A stretch of DNA of 64,000 nt from DASWIP01 sp036397635. GTDB taxonomy: Bacteria > Actinomycetota > AC-67. Positions 17,743 to 26,493 of this stretch are shown here, piece after piece (the first letter of the stretch is position 1; each line of letters starts with the position of its first letter). The DNA lies in the NCBI GenBank assembly GCA_036397635.1, contig DASWIP010000128.1, positions 1 through 64,000 on the forward strand, given 5' to 3'. Under the pieces are notes generated by a model that had not been told where the DNA came from, ran no database searches, and saw only the letters and a list, made by a program, of their open reading frames with translations. The position numbers and the translations under genes are program-made.

Positions 17743-17788
17743 ATCCTGCTGGCTCCCTTTCCTGGTGGTGCGGTGTCTATCCCCGGGT

Positions 17789-18949
17789 CTATCCCCGGCG
17801 GATCTCCTGCCACGGTTTCCCCGCGTCGGGATCAGGCTCTCGCGGTAAGCCGAGGATCCGTTCCCCGATGACGTCGCGCAGGACCTCCGATGTGCCGCCG
17901 CCGATGGTGAGTGCCGGGCTGAACTCGAAGCCCACCGACCACCACGCCGGATCCGAACCCATCGGACCTGTATCCTTCAACATTCCCGATGCGGCCGCCA
18001 GGTCCTTCCCGAGCTGGAAGATCCGCCGCCCATGCGGGTCCGCCAGAGCCTTGCGGATCGAGGAAACCGGCCCGGGTCGTCCTGAGACCGCCGCGGCGAC
18101 CGTGCGCATGCTGTAGGCGCGCAGGATCTCGCCCTCGATATAGAGCTGGGCGAGGCGTTGACGCATCACGGCGTTGGGCGCGCCGCCCCGCGCGCGCACG
18201 ACATCGATCAGATCGCGCGCGGTCGGCCCCCAGCCCCATTGGGCGCCGGGACGCGACAAGGTGACGCGCTCGTTCGCCAGGGTCTCTTTCGCCAGGTCCC
18301 AGCCTCGGTTCTCCCGGCCGATAAGATCCTCGGCCGACACGTGCACATCGTCGAAGAACACCTCGTTGAAGTTGTGCGTCGGCGAGCCGGCCATGTCCTT
18401 GATCGGCCGGATCGTGATCCCCGCAGCATCCATCGGGACGATGAAGTAGGACAGCCCCGCATGCTTGGGCGCCGTCGGATCGGTCCGCGCGAGCAGGATG
18501 CCGAACGCCGAGATGTCGGCGAGAGACGTCCATATCTTCTGGCCATTGATCACGTACTCGTCGCCCTGCCGTTCGGCGCGCGTGGCGAGCGAGGCGAGGT
18601 CGCTGCCCGCGCCGGGCTCGCTGAACAACTGGCACCACATCTCTTCGCCGGTCAGCATCGGCGGCAGGTAGCGCCGCTTCTGCGCCTCGGTGCCGTGCAT
18701 GACCAGGATGGGGCCGCAGTGGCCGGTGCCGATCGGGTTGATCGGTTTCTGGACGCCGGCGCGCTTGAGCTCGTCGTCGATGATCAACTGCATCATCGCG
18801 TCGGCGTCGAGGCCCCAGGGGCGGGGCCAGTGCGGGACGACGTAGCCGGCCTCGGCGAGCTGGGACGGCGTCGCGTTGGGATGAGCGGCCAGCCAGGCCC
18901 GCACCTCCTGCCTGCGAGGATCGTCCTCCGGGGGCAGCGAGAGGTCCAT
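17789..18949 (-). CDS. acyl-CoA dehydrogenase, FadE26-like
   Basis: A 386-aa flavin-dependent acyl-CoA dehydrogenase with the core motifs CQLFSEPGAGSDLASL, VINGQKIWTSLAD and the C-terminal GGGTSEVLRDVIGERILGLPR. Gly stands where medium-chain enzymes have their catalytic Glu (YEGT); the same GGGT is, as I recall, found in FadE26-type steroid dehydrogenases, where a Glu in the ERVxL helix serves instead, and here LANERVTL is present. Those enzymes work with a beta partner such as FadE27; none is encoded next to it. It is divergent from the KstR-like regulator with a box between them. Confidence 0.85.
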   Translation of the reverse strand: MDLSLPPEDDPRRQEVRAWLAAHPNATPSQLAEAGYVVPHWPRPWGLDADAMMQLIIDDELKRAGVQKPINPIGTGHCGPILVMHGTEAQKRRYLPPMLTGEEMWCQLFSEPGAGSDLASLATRAERQGDEYVINGQKIWTSLADISAFGILLARTDPTAPKHAGLSYFIVPMDAAGITIRPIKDMAGSPTHNFNEVFFDDVHVSAEDLIGRENRGWDLAKETLANERVTLSRPGAQWGWGPTARDLIDVVRARGGAPNAVMRQRLAQLYIEGEILRAYSMRTVAAAVSGRPGPVSSIRKALADPHGRRIFQLGKDLAAASGMLKDTGPMGSDPAWWSVGFEFSPALTIGGGTSEVLRDVIGERILGLPREPDPDAGKPWQEIRRG

Positions 18950-18957
18950 ACGAGCGG

Positions 18958-18996
18958 ACTATAGGACCCGGTGCCCAAAAAATGCAACAGGTTCTA
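18958..18996. promoter_or_regulatory. KstR-type operator in divergent promoter (fadE-like / kstR-like)
   Basis: TGCAACAGGTTCTA (18983-18996) fits TNNAACNNGTTNNA. Reading the minus strand, TTGCAT and TATAGT (complement of 18958-18963) are spaced 18 nt and lead into the dehydrogenase ATG eight bases later, so the box covers the -35 element. On the plus strand the box lies 31 nt before the regulator ATG, consistent with autoregulation. Confidence 0.7.
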
Positions 18997-19027
18997 TATG
19001 CTGTGGGGCGTGACCTTCGGAGGTGCC

Positions 19028-19606
19028 ATGCAGGTCCCGAAGACCGATCGCCAGCAGGCCCGACACGCGCGGGTGATCGAGGCGACCCTCGAGCTGGCAG
19101 CCGAGGGCGGCTACGAGGCCGTCCAGATGCGCGATGTGGCTGCGCGTGCCGACGTCGCGCTCGGGACGCTGTACCGGTACTTCTCGTCGAAGAACCACCT
19201 GATGGTCGCCGCGCTCGCCGAACGCACCGCCGAGCTGCAGCAGCGGATCGCGACGCGCCCGCCGCGCGGCGCGACGCCCGCAGACCGCGTGATCGACGTG
19301 CTGCGACGTGCGACGCGCGCGCTCGAGCGCGAGCCGGCTGTGTCCTCGGCGCTGGTGACGGCGCTCGCGTCGCTGTCGGCCGACGATCCGAAAGCGCTCG
19401 CGCTCGCGGGGGACATCTACGAGACCATCGGCGACATCATCACGATCGCCATGCACGACGGCGAGGTCCCGAGCCGCGAGCAGGTCATCCGAACCTTGAG
19501 CCACGTGTGGCTCGCGGTGCTGATGGCCTGGGTGCGCGGCTGGATGCCGGCATCCCAGATGGCGCGCGAGCTGGAGCAGGCTGCCGAGCTGCTCGTGCAT
19601 CCGTAG
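19028..19606 (+). CDS. kstR: KstR-like TetR-family regulator of steroid catabolism
   Basis: The 192-aa protein has an N-terminal TetR HTH (about 14-58: RVIEATLELAAEGGYEAVQMRDVAARADVALGTLYRYFSSKNHL) almost as I recall it from KstR, including the AVQMRDVA helix, followed by an all-helical ligand domain. KstR represses steroid catabolic genes and is released by a 3-oxo-4-cholestenoyl-CoA-type intermediate. Three boxes of the KstR consensus lie in this window, one directly upstream of this gene and another just after it. The ATG at 19028 with GGAGG four bases upstream is chosen; an in-frame extension to 18971 would run through the operator. Confidence 0.82.
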   Translation: MQVPKTDRQQARHARVIEATLELAAEGGYEAVQMRDVAARADVALGTLYRYFSSKNHLMVAALAERTAELQQRIATRPPRGATPADRVIDVLRRATRALEREPAVSSALVTALASLSADDPKALALAGDIYETIGDIITIAMHDGEVPSREQVIRTLSHVWLAVLMAWVRGWMPASQMARELEQAAELLVHP

Positions 19607-19634
19607 CGCGGGTTGCGCGCGCTCGACGGAAAAC

Positions 19635-19652
19635 TAGAACCTGTTCTACACT
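19635..19652 (+). promoter_or_regulatory. KstR-type operator upstream of fadA5-like operon
   Basis: TAGAACCTGTTCTA (19635-19648) is a palindrome apart from the two central bases and fits TNNAACNNGTTNNA. TACACT at 19647-19652 is a possible -10 element overlapping its right arm, 34 nt before the thiolase ATG. Confidence 0.75.
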
Positions 19653-19686
19653 GGCCTTCGCCCCGTCGATCGTCAGGAGGCCACCA

Positions 19687-20838
19687 ATGGGCGAGGCCGT
19701 CATCGTCGAAGCCGTCCGCACGCCGATCGGGAAACGCAACGGCTGGCTCTCGGGCGTGCATGCCGCCGAGCTGCTCGGCGCGGTGCAGGTCGAGGTGATC
19801 AAGCGCGCCGGCATCGACGCGTCGTTGGTCGAGCAGGTCGTCGGCGGCTGCGTCACCCAAGCCGGCGAGCAGGGTCTGAACGTGACCCGCACGGCGTGGC
19901 TGGCGGCCGGCCTGCCGTTCGAGGCCGCGGCGACCACGATCGACACGCAGTGCGGCTCATCGCAGCAGGCGAACAACCTGATCGAGAGCCTGATCGCGTC
20001 GGGCCGTATCGACGTCGGGATCGCGTGCGGCGTCGAGGCGATGAGCCGCGTCGGCCTCGGCGCGAACGTGATCAACGGCCCCGGCTCGTTCCTGCCGCCG
20101 AACTTCGCGGTGGACATGGCGCCCGAGCAGTTCACCGGCGCCGAGCGCATCGCCGCCAAGCGCGGGATCACGCGCGAAGACGTTGACGCGTTCGGCCTCG
20201 GCTCGCAGCAGAAGGCCGCACGCGCGTGGGAGGAGCGTCGCTTCGATCGCGAGATCGTCCCGATCGAAGCGCCCCACGGCGAGGATGGCGGGAAGACGAA
20301 CGTCGATCGGGATCAGGGGCTGCGCGAGACCACGCTCGAGAAGCTCGCGACGCTGAACGCGGTTCTGGAAGGGGGCATCCACACGGCGGGGAACTCGTCG
20401 CAGATCTCCGATGGCGCTGCGGCGGTGCTGTGGATGAGCGCTGAGAAGGCCAAGGAGCTGGGCGTGAAGCCGCGCGCGCGCATCCGCTCGCAGGTCGTCG
20501 TCGGCACCGATCCGCATTTCCTGCTCGACGGGCCGGTGGACGCGACGCGCGCGGTGCTCGCGAAGTCGGGCATGAGGCTGGGCGACATCGACCTTATCGA
20601 GATCAACGAAGCGTTCGCCTCGGTCGTGCTGTCGTTCGCGCGCGTGCACGAGCCCGACATGGACAGGATCAACGTCAACGGCGGCGCGATCGCGCTCGGG
20701 CATCCGGTCGGCGCGACCGGCTCGCGGCTGATCGTCACTGCCCTGCACGAACTCGAGCGGACTGACAAGAGCACCGCACTGGTCACGATGTGCTGCGGCG
20801 GCGCGATCGGCACGGCCACCATCCTGGAGCGCATCTAA
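19687..20838 (+). CDS. fadA5: FadA5-like steroid 3-ketoacyl-CoA thiolase
   Basis: The 383-aa thiolase begins with MGEAVIVEAVRTPIGKRNGW and contains the nucleophile Cys89 in TQCGSSQQ, the base His339 in GGAIALGHPVG and the second Cys369 in VTMCCGG. The long block VEAMSRVGLGANV, GGIHTAGNSSQISDGAAAVLWM and INEAFASVVLSFARVHEPDMDRINVNGGAIALGHP is what I recall for FadA5, which cleaves the sterol side-chain beta-keto thioester to a C22 CoA ester. AGGAGG lies about six bases upstream of the ATG. It heads a plus-strand operon (thiolase, SDR, ALDH, LLM) behind a KstR-type box. Confidence 0.88.
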   Translation: MGEAVIVEAVRTPIGKRNGWLSGVHAAELLGAVQVEVIKRAGIDASLVEQVVGGCVTQAGEQGLNVTRTAWLAAGLPFEAAATTIDTQCGSSQQANNLIESLIASGRIDVGIACGVEAMSRVGLGANVINGPGSFLPPNFAVDMAPEQFTGAERIAAKRGITREDVDAFGLGSQQKAARAWEERRFDREIVPIEAPHGEDGGKTNVDRDQGLRETTLEKLATLNAVLEGGIHTAGNSSQISDGAAAVLWMSAEKAKELGVKPRARIRSQVVVGTDPHFLLDGPVDATRAVLAKSGMRLGDIDLIEINEAFASVVLSFARVHEPDMDRINVNGGAIALGHPVGATGSRLIVTALHELERTDKSTALVTMCCGGAIGTATILERI

Positions 20839-21719
20839 TGCTGCAAGGCAAGGTCGCCATCGTCACCGGCGCCGCGCGCGGGCTGGGGCGTGCGGAAGCG
20901 GTGCACCTGGCGAGTCTCGGCGCCACCGTCGTCGTCAACGACGTCGGAGCGGCGCTCGACGGCGGCGGACCCGACGACAGTGCCGCGCAAGCGGTCGTGG
21001 ATGAGATCGTCTCGAAAGGGGGGACCGCGCTGGCCCACACCGGCGACGTTGCCGACTTCGATCAGGCGAAGGCGATGATCGATCTCGCGGTCGAACGATT
21101 CGGAGCGTTGGATATCCTGGTCAACAACGCCGGCATCCTGCGCGACCGGATGATCTTCAACATGGCCGAGGAGGAATGGGACGCGGTCATCCGCGTGCAC
21201 CTGAAGGGCCATTTCTGCACGACCCGGCACGCGACCGCCTACTGGCGCGAGCGTGCCAAGACCGAGGGCCGGGTGTACGCGCGCATCATCAACACGTCCT
21301 CGGAGGCTTTCCTGTTCGGCTCGCCCGGACAGCCGAACTACGCGGCGGCGAAGGCGGGCATCGTGGGGCTGACGCTCGCGACGGCGATGTCGTGCGCGAA
21401 GTACGGCGTGGTCGCAAACGCGATCTGCCCGCGCGCGGCGACGCGTATGACCGAGGACATGGCCCTCGATCCCGAGCGCTTCGCGCCCGAGAACGTGGCG
21501 CCGCTGGTGGGCTGGCTCGCGTCGCCGGCCGCCGAGCGGTGCAACGGCTACCTGTTCGTCGCCTACGGGGGTCAGGTGGACGTGATCGGCGGACCGCGCG
21601 TAGAAGAGAGGTTCGAAACGCAGGGACGCTGGACCACCCAGGGGCTGGCCGAGGCGCTCGGACCGTTCTTCGAGAAGCGCGAGCCGATCGCCGACGGCTT
21701 CGCGATGCCCTTCAGCTAG
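20838..21719 (+). CDS. short-chain dehydrogenase/reductase (HSD17B4/ChsB1-like)
   Basis: A 293-aa SDR with the cofactor motif TGAARGLGRAEA (about 10-21), NNAG, the catalytic Ser in INTSSEAF and YAAAK (Tyr-x-x-x-Lys). VVVNDVGAALDGGGPDDSAAQAVVDEI is typical of the (3R)-hydroxyacyl-CoA dehydrogenase half of HSD17B4 and of mycobacterial ChsB1, which oxidises the 22-hydroxy side-chain CoA ester just before the thiolase step. The ATG shares one base with the thiolase stop (TAATG). The steroid assignment rests on context. Confidence 0.82.
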   Translation: MLQGKVAIVTGAARGLGRAEAVHLASLGATVVVNDVGAALDGGGPDDSAAQAVVDEIVSKGGTALAHTGDVADFDQAKAMIDLAVERFGALDILVNNAGILRDRMIFNMAEEEWDAVIRVHLKGHFCTTRHATAYWRERAKTEGRVYARIINTSSEAFLFGSPGQPNYAAAKAGIVGLTLATAMSCAKYGVVANAICPRAATRMTEDMALDPERFAPENVAPLVGWLASPAAERCNGYLFVAYGGQVDVIGGPRVEERFETQGRWTTQGLAEALGPFFEKREPIADGFAMPFS

Positions 21720-21736
21720 AGAGCAGAGGAGCGATC

Positions 21737-23197
21737 ATGGCGGACATCAAGGGCGAGAGCAGGATGCTGATCGACGGCGAGCTGATCGCCTCGGCGGCCA
21801 CCTTCGACAACATCAACCCCGCGACCGGCGAGGTGCTCGGCACCGCGTCCGACGGGACGGTCGAGGACGTCAAGCGCGCGGTCGCCGCGGCGCGTCGCGC
21901 GTTCGACGAGACGGGATGGTCGCGCGATCATGCGTTCCGCCGTCGGTGCCTCGAGCAGCTCCACGCGGCGCTGGAGAAGCACAAGGAGGAGTTCCGCGGC
22001 GTGCTGGTGGCCGAGGGCGGCAGCCCACTCGCGATCACGTACTCCGTCCAGATCGACGAGGCGATCGGCGGCTTCCCATTCTTCGTCGAGCTGGCCGACA
22101 CCTACGCCTACGAGCGCGACCTCGGTCAGAAGCCGAGCGCCGGGCTCCCCAGCAACGCGCGCACGGTCCGCGAGCCGGTCGGCGTGGTGGCGGCGGTGAC
22201 GCCGTTCAACTTCCCGCTGATGCTCACGCTCAACAAGATCGGGCCCGCGCTCGCCGCCGGATGCACGGTCATCCACAAGGCCGCGCCCGAGACGCCGTGG
22301 ACCGGCGCGCTGCTTGGACGGCTGGTCGCCGAGGAAACCGACATCCCCGCCGGCGTGTTCAACGTGATCACCACGTCCAACGACGCCGTGTCCGAGGCGT
22401 TGGTGACCGATCCGGGCGTGGACATGGTCACTTTCACCGGCTCGACGGCGACGGGGAAGCGGATCCTGGCGGCGACCGCCGACCAGATCAAGCGCGTGCA
22501 CCTCGAGCTGGGCGGCAAGAGCGCGGCCATCCTGCTGGACGACGCCGACTTCGCGACCGCGATCGGGATGCTCGCCACCATGGCGTGCGCGCACTCGGGG
22601 CAGGCGTGCGCGCGCCACACCCGGATGCTGGTGCCGCGCGCGCGCTACGACGAGGGGGTCGAGCTTGCCGCCGCGATCTTCTCGGGGCTGGCGGCCGGAG
22701 ACCCGACCGACGTCAACGTGCTGCACGGGCCACAGATCACCGCGCAGCAGCGCGACACTGTGCTCGCACAGATCGAGCGCGCGCAGGCCGAAGGAGCACG
22801 CGTGGCGGCGCGCGGCTCGAAGCCCGAGGGCAACGGGGGGTTCTGGGTCGAGCCGACGCTGCTTGTCGATGTCGCGCCCGGATCGGCGGCGGCGCAGGAG
22901 GAGATCTTCGGGCCGGTGCTCGCCGTGATGCCGTACGAAGATGAGGCCGAGGCGATCCGCATCGCCAACGACTCGAGCTACGGCCTCTCCGGCGGCGTCT
23001 GGTCCGCCGACGAGCAGCGCGCGCTCGAGGTCGCACGTCGCATCCGCGCCGGCACGGTCGCGATCAACCTCTCGATGTTCGTGCATCCGGCCTGGCCGTT
23101 CGGCGGCTACAAGGAGTCGGGCCTGGGCCGTGAGGGCGGTATCGAAGGGTTCGAAGAGTTCCTCGAGGTCAAGCTGGTCACCACGCCGGGCACGTAG
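21737..23197 (+). CDS. NAD(P)-dependent aldehyde dehydrogenase
   Basis: The 486-aa protein has ALDH landmarks: VVAAVTPFNFPLMLTLNKIGPALAAG, FTGSTATGKRI, the general-base Glu in HLELGGKS, the nucleophile Cys in HSGQACARHTR and EEIFGPVLAVMPY. It follows the SDR by 17 nt with AGAGGAG upstream and precedes an LLM oxidoreductase by 6 nt. In sterol catabolism such enzymes can oxidise side-chain or released small aldehydes; the actual substrate is unknown. Confidence 0.9.
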   Translation: MADIKGESRMLIDGELIASAATFDNINPATGEVLGTASDGTVEDVKRAVAAARRAFDETGWSRDHAFRRRCLEQLHAALEKHKEEFRGVLVAEGGSPLAITYSVQIDEAIGGFPFFVELADTYAYERDLGQKPSAGLPSNARTVREPVGVVAAVTPFNFPLMLTLNKIGPALAAGCTVIHKAAPETPWTGALLGRLVAEETDIPAGVFNVITTSNDAVSEALVTDPGVDMVTFTGSTATGKRILAATADQIKRVHLELGGKSAAILLDDADFATAIGMLATMACAHSGQACARHTRMLVPRARYDEGVELAAAIFSGLAAGDPTDVNVLHGPQITAQQRDTVLAQIERAQAEGARVAARGSKPEGNGGFWVEPTLLVDVAPGSAAAQEEIFGPVLAVMPYEDEAEAIRIANDSSYGLSGGVWSADEQRALEVARRIRAGTVAINLSMFVHPAWPFGGYKESGLGREGGIEGFEEFLEVKLVTTPGT

Positions 23198-23203
23198 GAC
23201 CAG

Positions 23204-24214
23204 ATGGCCGGTGATCTGAAGCTGGGCCTGGCGCTCGGCTACTGGATGGCGGAACCGCCGCAGGGTTTCGTCGAGCTTGCGCAGGAAGCCGAGCGGCTCG
23301 GGTTCGATTCGGTCTGGTCGGCCGAGGCGTGGGGCTCGGACGCGTTCACGCCCCTGGCCTGGGTCGGCGCGCACACCAGCACGATCAAGCTTGGCACCGG
23401 CATCGTGCAGCTCTCGGCGAGGACGCCGACGGCCACGGCCATGCACGCGCTGACGCTCGATCACCTCTCCGGGGGACGCGTGATCCTGGGGCTGGGCGTC
23501 TCCGGTCCGCAGGTGGTCGAAGGATGGTACGGGCAACCGTTCCCCAAGCCGCTGGCGCGCACGCGCGAGTACGTCTCTATCATCCGCAAGGTGCTCGCGC
23601 GCGAGGCTCCGGTCACGAATGCCGGGCCGCACTATCCGCTGCCGTACCCGGGGGGGTCGAGCCTCGGCAAGCCGCTCCGAAGCATCGTGCATCCGCTGCG
23701 CGCGGACCTGCCCATCTACGTGGCGGCTGAGGGTCCGAAGAACGTCGCGCTGACGACCGAGATCGCAGACGGCTGGCTGCCGATCTTCTACTCGCCCTAT
23801 CGGAACGACGTCTACGCCGAGTCACTCGCCGGCGCGCGCGACGGGTTCCAGATCGCGTGTCCGGTCACCGTGGTCGTGAACGACGATGTGGCCGAGGCGC
23901 TCAAGATCGTGAAGCTGTACCTGTCGTTCTACATCGGCGGCATGGGCGCGCCGGACATGAACTTCCACTTCGACGTGATCGAACGCTTCGGCTATGGACG
24001 GCAAGCGCAGCGTGTGCGCGAGCTGTTCGTCGCAGGCGATCGCGGGGCGGCCGCCGAGGCGGTCCCCGACGACCTCGCCGACGAGATCTCGCTGTGCGGC
24101 CCGGCGGCGCGGATCCGAACGCGCCTTGAGGCTTGGGTGCAGAGTCCGGTCACGCAGTTGCTCGCGGGGACGCGGGATCCGGTTGCGCTGAAGATACTCG
24201 CCGACGCGCGCTGA
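23204..24214 (+). CDS. LLM-class F420-dependent oxidoreductase
   Basis: A 336-aa TIM-barrel luciferase-like protein: LKLGLALGYWMAEPPQGFVELAQEAERLGFDSVWSAEAWGSDAF, IKLGTGIVQLSARTPTATAMHALTLDHLSGGRVILGLGVSGPQVVEGWYG. It is the last gene of the thiolase operon. A comparable F420-type gene (Rv3520c) belongs to the KstR regulon of Mycobacterium tuberculosis, so a steroid role is credible. It is much longer than and clearly different from the other LLM gene at 7372-8217. Confidence 0.87.
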   Translation: MAGDLKLGLALGYWMAEPPQGFVELAQEAERLGFDSVWSAEAWGSDAFTPLAWVGAHTSTIKLGTGIVQLSARTPTATAMHALTLDHLSGGRVILGLGVSGPQVVEGWYGQPFPKPLARTREYVSIIRKVLAREAPVTNAGPHYPLPYPGGSSLGKPLRSIVHPLRADLPIYVAAEGPKNVALTTEIADGWLPIFYSPYRNDVYAESLAGARDGFQIACPVTVVVNDDVAEALKIVKLYLSFYIGGMGAPDMNFHFDVIERFGYGRQAQRVRELFVAGDRGAAAEAVPDDLADEISLCGPAARIRTRLEAWVQSPVTQLLAGTRDPVALKILADAR

Positions 24215-24237
24215 AGATCGGTGAGCGCGAACCCCGG

Positions 24238-24753
24238 CTACCAGCCGACGGCTATGGTCGTAGGCCAGGCGGCGATGGAGGCCTCGTCATCGGTGCCGTC
24301 GCACGCGGTGTTGTAGTAGGTGCCGGCGTTCGGACCGGACTCGATCCGGCCGATGCAGTACGTCGTGCCCGTGCGGCTTTGGCTGCGCAAGGTGACGGCC
24401 TGGTCGTTCCCCGCGTCGAGGGCGGCGGCGACGCCCTTCGCCGAGGCGTCGACCGTGCCCCAGGCGAGGTCCGGCTCGATCGATGCGAGCTCACCCCCGG
24501 GCGTGGCGTCCTCGGAGAACCGCTGACTCCCACCGTAGAAGACGATCTCCGCGCTGAGGGCGGTCCTCACGAGCGTCTGCGCCGCGCGGTCCTGGGCTCG
24601 GTTACGGGCGGACAGGAACGACGGCATCGCGACGGCCATCAGCACGGCCAAGATGAGGACGACGACCATCAGCTCGATGAGGGTGAATCCCTCCTCCGAG
24701 CGGCATGGTCGCCTCCGCTGCTTCTGCGTCATCACATCACGGTTCTTCCTCAT
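24238..24753 (-). CDS. type IV pilin-like protein (prepilin)
   Basis: The 171-aa product has a basic leader and the type III signal SEEG-FTLIELMVVVLILAVLMAVAMPSF: prepilin peptidase would cut after Gly, leaving Phe1 and Glu5 followed by the hydrophobic alpha-helix. The globular part contains two Cys, at TYCIGRI and NTACDG, typical of a C-terminal disulfide loop. Three in-frame starts are close together (24753, a GTG seven codons in, and 24732); the GTG and the second ATG are better spaced from AGGAAG. No other pilus assembly genes are in the window, so its machinery lies elsewhere. It is convergent with the preceding LLM gene. Confidence 0.85.
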   Translation of the reverse strand: MRKNRDVMTQKQRRRPCRSEEGFTLIELMVVVLILAVLMAVAMPSFLSARNRAQDRAAQTLVRTALSAEIVFYGGSQRFSEDATPGGELASIEPDLAWGTVDASAKGVAAALDAGNDQAVTLRSQSRTGTTYCIGRIESGPNAGTYYNTACDGTDDEASIAAWPTTIAVGW

Positions 24754-24890
24754 TGCTTCGGCGCGCGCGGGTTGGGAGTGAAGCAGCGGGGGGGCCGGGG
24801 CATGCCCGGAAGGTCCGTCATCTCCCTTCCCGGCTGAGACCGGGTTAGCATCGGGGTCGCCGACGGCGGCGGGCAGGGGGCGCGTGCCGG

Positions 24891-25592
24891 ATGCGCGCGC
24901 GCCTCGTTGAGAGGACGATGACACCGACGAACTCGAGGGGACGGAGACGCAGGTTTCTCGCGGCGCTGGCGATCGCGATGACCACGATGCCGGCGCTGGC
25001 CTTCGTCGTGATCCGTACCTATGCCGGTGAACCGGACGGCGGCGCGATCGAGATCAGCGCCGGCGCGATCAGCGCGGAGGGCGAGGGCGGAGCGGAGGAC
25101 GCGGTCCTGCCCCAGGAACTCACCCGCCGCTTGGTCGAGATCGATGCCGCCGACTACGAGGGCAACCCCTACGTCACCTTCAGCTCGGCACCCAGGCCGG
25201 CGAGCCCCACCTTCGACGGGCTGCGGTGGCCCGTCTCGCAGTCATACCGGATCACTTCACCCTTCGGGCCACGGGGCAAGGGGTTCCACCACGGGATCGA
25301 CATCGGATGTCCGCTGGGGGCGCCGGCGCTCGCCGCCGGTGTGGGCGAGGTCGTGTGGACCGGGGAGGCGCCGGTCTACGGCAACCTCGTGGTCGTCCAT
25401 CACGGCTCCGGGACCGTGACGATGTACGCGCACCTGGACGCCTTCGCCGTCACGGGCGGCGACGCCGTGGTTAGTGGTCAGCCGATCGGGATCTGCGGCA
25501 CCACAGGCCGATCGACCGGCCCTCACCTGCACTTCGAGGTCCGGTACAACGGCCGGGCCTGGGACCCGTTGCGCTTCCTGCCGAACAGGTAG
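24891..25592 (+). CDS. M23 family metallopeptidase (copy 1)
   Basis: A 233-aa exported peptidoglycan endopeptidase of the LytM/M23 type. An N-terminal membrane anchor or signal (RFLAALAIAMTTMPALAFVVI) is followed by an acidic linker and the zinc domain: ITSPFGPRGKGFHHGIDIG (first His and Asp ligands), TVTMYAHL and GPHLHFEVR (HxH). All M23 ligands are present. An alternative ATG lies nine codons downstream at 24918. It is the first of three M23 genes in this 4-kb stretch and is divergent from the pilin gene. Confidence 0.88.
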   Translation: MRARLVERTMTPTNSRGRRRRFLAALAIAMTTMPALAFVVIRTYAGEPDGGAIEISAGAISAEGEGGAEDAVLPQELTRRLVEIDAADYEGNPYVTFSSAPRPASPTFDGLRWPVSQSYRITSPFGPRGKGFHHGIDIGCPLGAPALAAGVGEVVWTGEAPVYGNLVVVHHGSGTVTMYAHLDAFAVTGGDAVVSGQPIGICGTTGRSTGPHLHFEVRYNGRAWDPLRFLPNR

Positions 25593-25635
25593 GTTCGCCC
25601 TAAGAAGGGCTGATCCGTACCATGTGTGGCCTGCC

Positions 25636-26258
25636 ATGACCCGGCCTCGATCTCGTGCGTCCCGGGGCGGCCTCGCTGCCCTCGGGATCCTCGCGCTGGT
25701 CGCAGTCCTGGTGCTCCCGGTGGTTGTGCTGAACCACTACAACACGTACGCGCCGCCCCAGGGAGGGCCCGGCGCCGGCTCGATAGTTGGTCCCGCGACG
25801 CTGCAGCCGGCCCCTCCTGCACCCGCACGGTCCGAGCCTCGCGCGCAGCGTTCGAGGCTGAAGCGTTCCCGGCGCGCGCGCCCCATCACGTTCGTGTGGC
25901 CGGCTGGAGGCCCTGGGCGGTCACCTCGCCGTTCGGCCCGCGGGGGGAAGACGACTTCCACCACGGCATGGACATCGGCTGCGCCGCCGGAACCCCGGTC
26001 CGAGCAGCGCTGCCCGGCACGGCGTGGTTCGCCGGCGATGGCGGCGCGTATGGCAACACGGTGGTGCTCGACCACGGGACTTCGTGGCAGACCCTGTACT
26101 CACACTTCGAGGCGATCACGGTGGAACATGGCGAGTTCCTCGCTCGCGGCGCGATCCTGGGCCGGTGCGGCGCGACCGGTCGCGCGACCGGTCCCCACGT
26201 GCACTTCGAGGTGCGCCACAGTGGTTACGTCTGGGATCCGGCCGACTACCTGCCCTGA
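25636..26258 (+). pseudogene. M23 family metallopeptidase (copy 2), frameshifted
   Basis: The frame starting at ATG 25636 gives a signal anchor (GGLAALGILALVAVLVLPVVVL), a Pro/Ala linker and ITFVWPAGG. The zinc domain VTSPFGPRGEDDFHHGMDIG, LYSHF and GPHVHFEVR continues in another frame up to 26258. The two frames meet at about 25909-25916 (GGCCCTGGG); one extra C there would restore a continuous protein reading WPAGGPWAVTSPFGPR, in line with copies 1 and 3. All M23 ligands are intact in the second frame. It is either a real inactivating 1-nt deletion in a C-run or an assembly error. Without the N-terminal part, the second frame alone lacks a signal peptide. Confidence 0.75.
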
Positions 26259-26493
26259 TCCACACACGGAAGGCGCCCTGAGGCCTCCCGGCGACTCCAG
26301 GGCTATTTGTTGCAGATGGTGCAAGTCGGGCGCGGGGCGTGGCTGTTCGGATGCGTTCGGTGACTAACGACACGTGACGGCGCGGCGCGCGCGAACCATT
26401 TCCCCTGGTCAAAGGCCTTGTCCGGCCCCCCATATTTCGGTCCACCTCCAGTGTTAGTCCCTGTCCTTATGAGAGGCTAAATGGGGGTGTTCG

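Noticed and set aside
17742..17788. Terminator or KstR box between the FadE-like gene and the binding-protein gene
   Set aside because: A short repeat of CTATCCCCGGGTCTATCCCC is present, but it forms no convincing stem and does not match the operator consensus.
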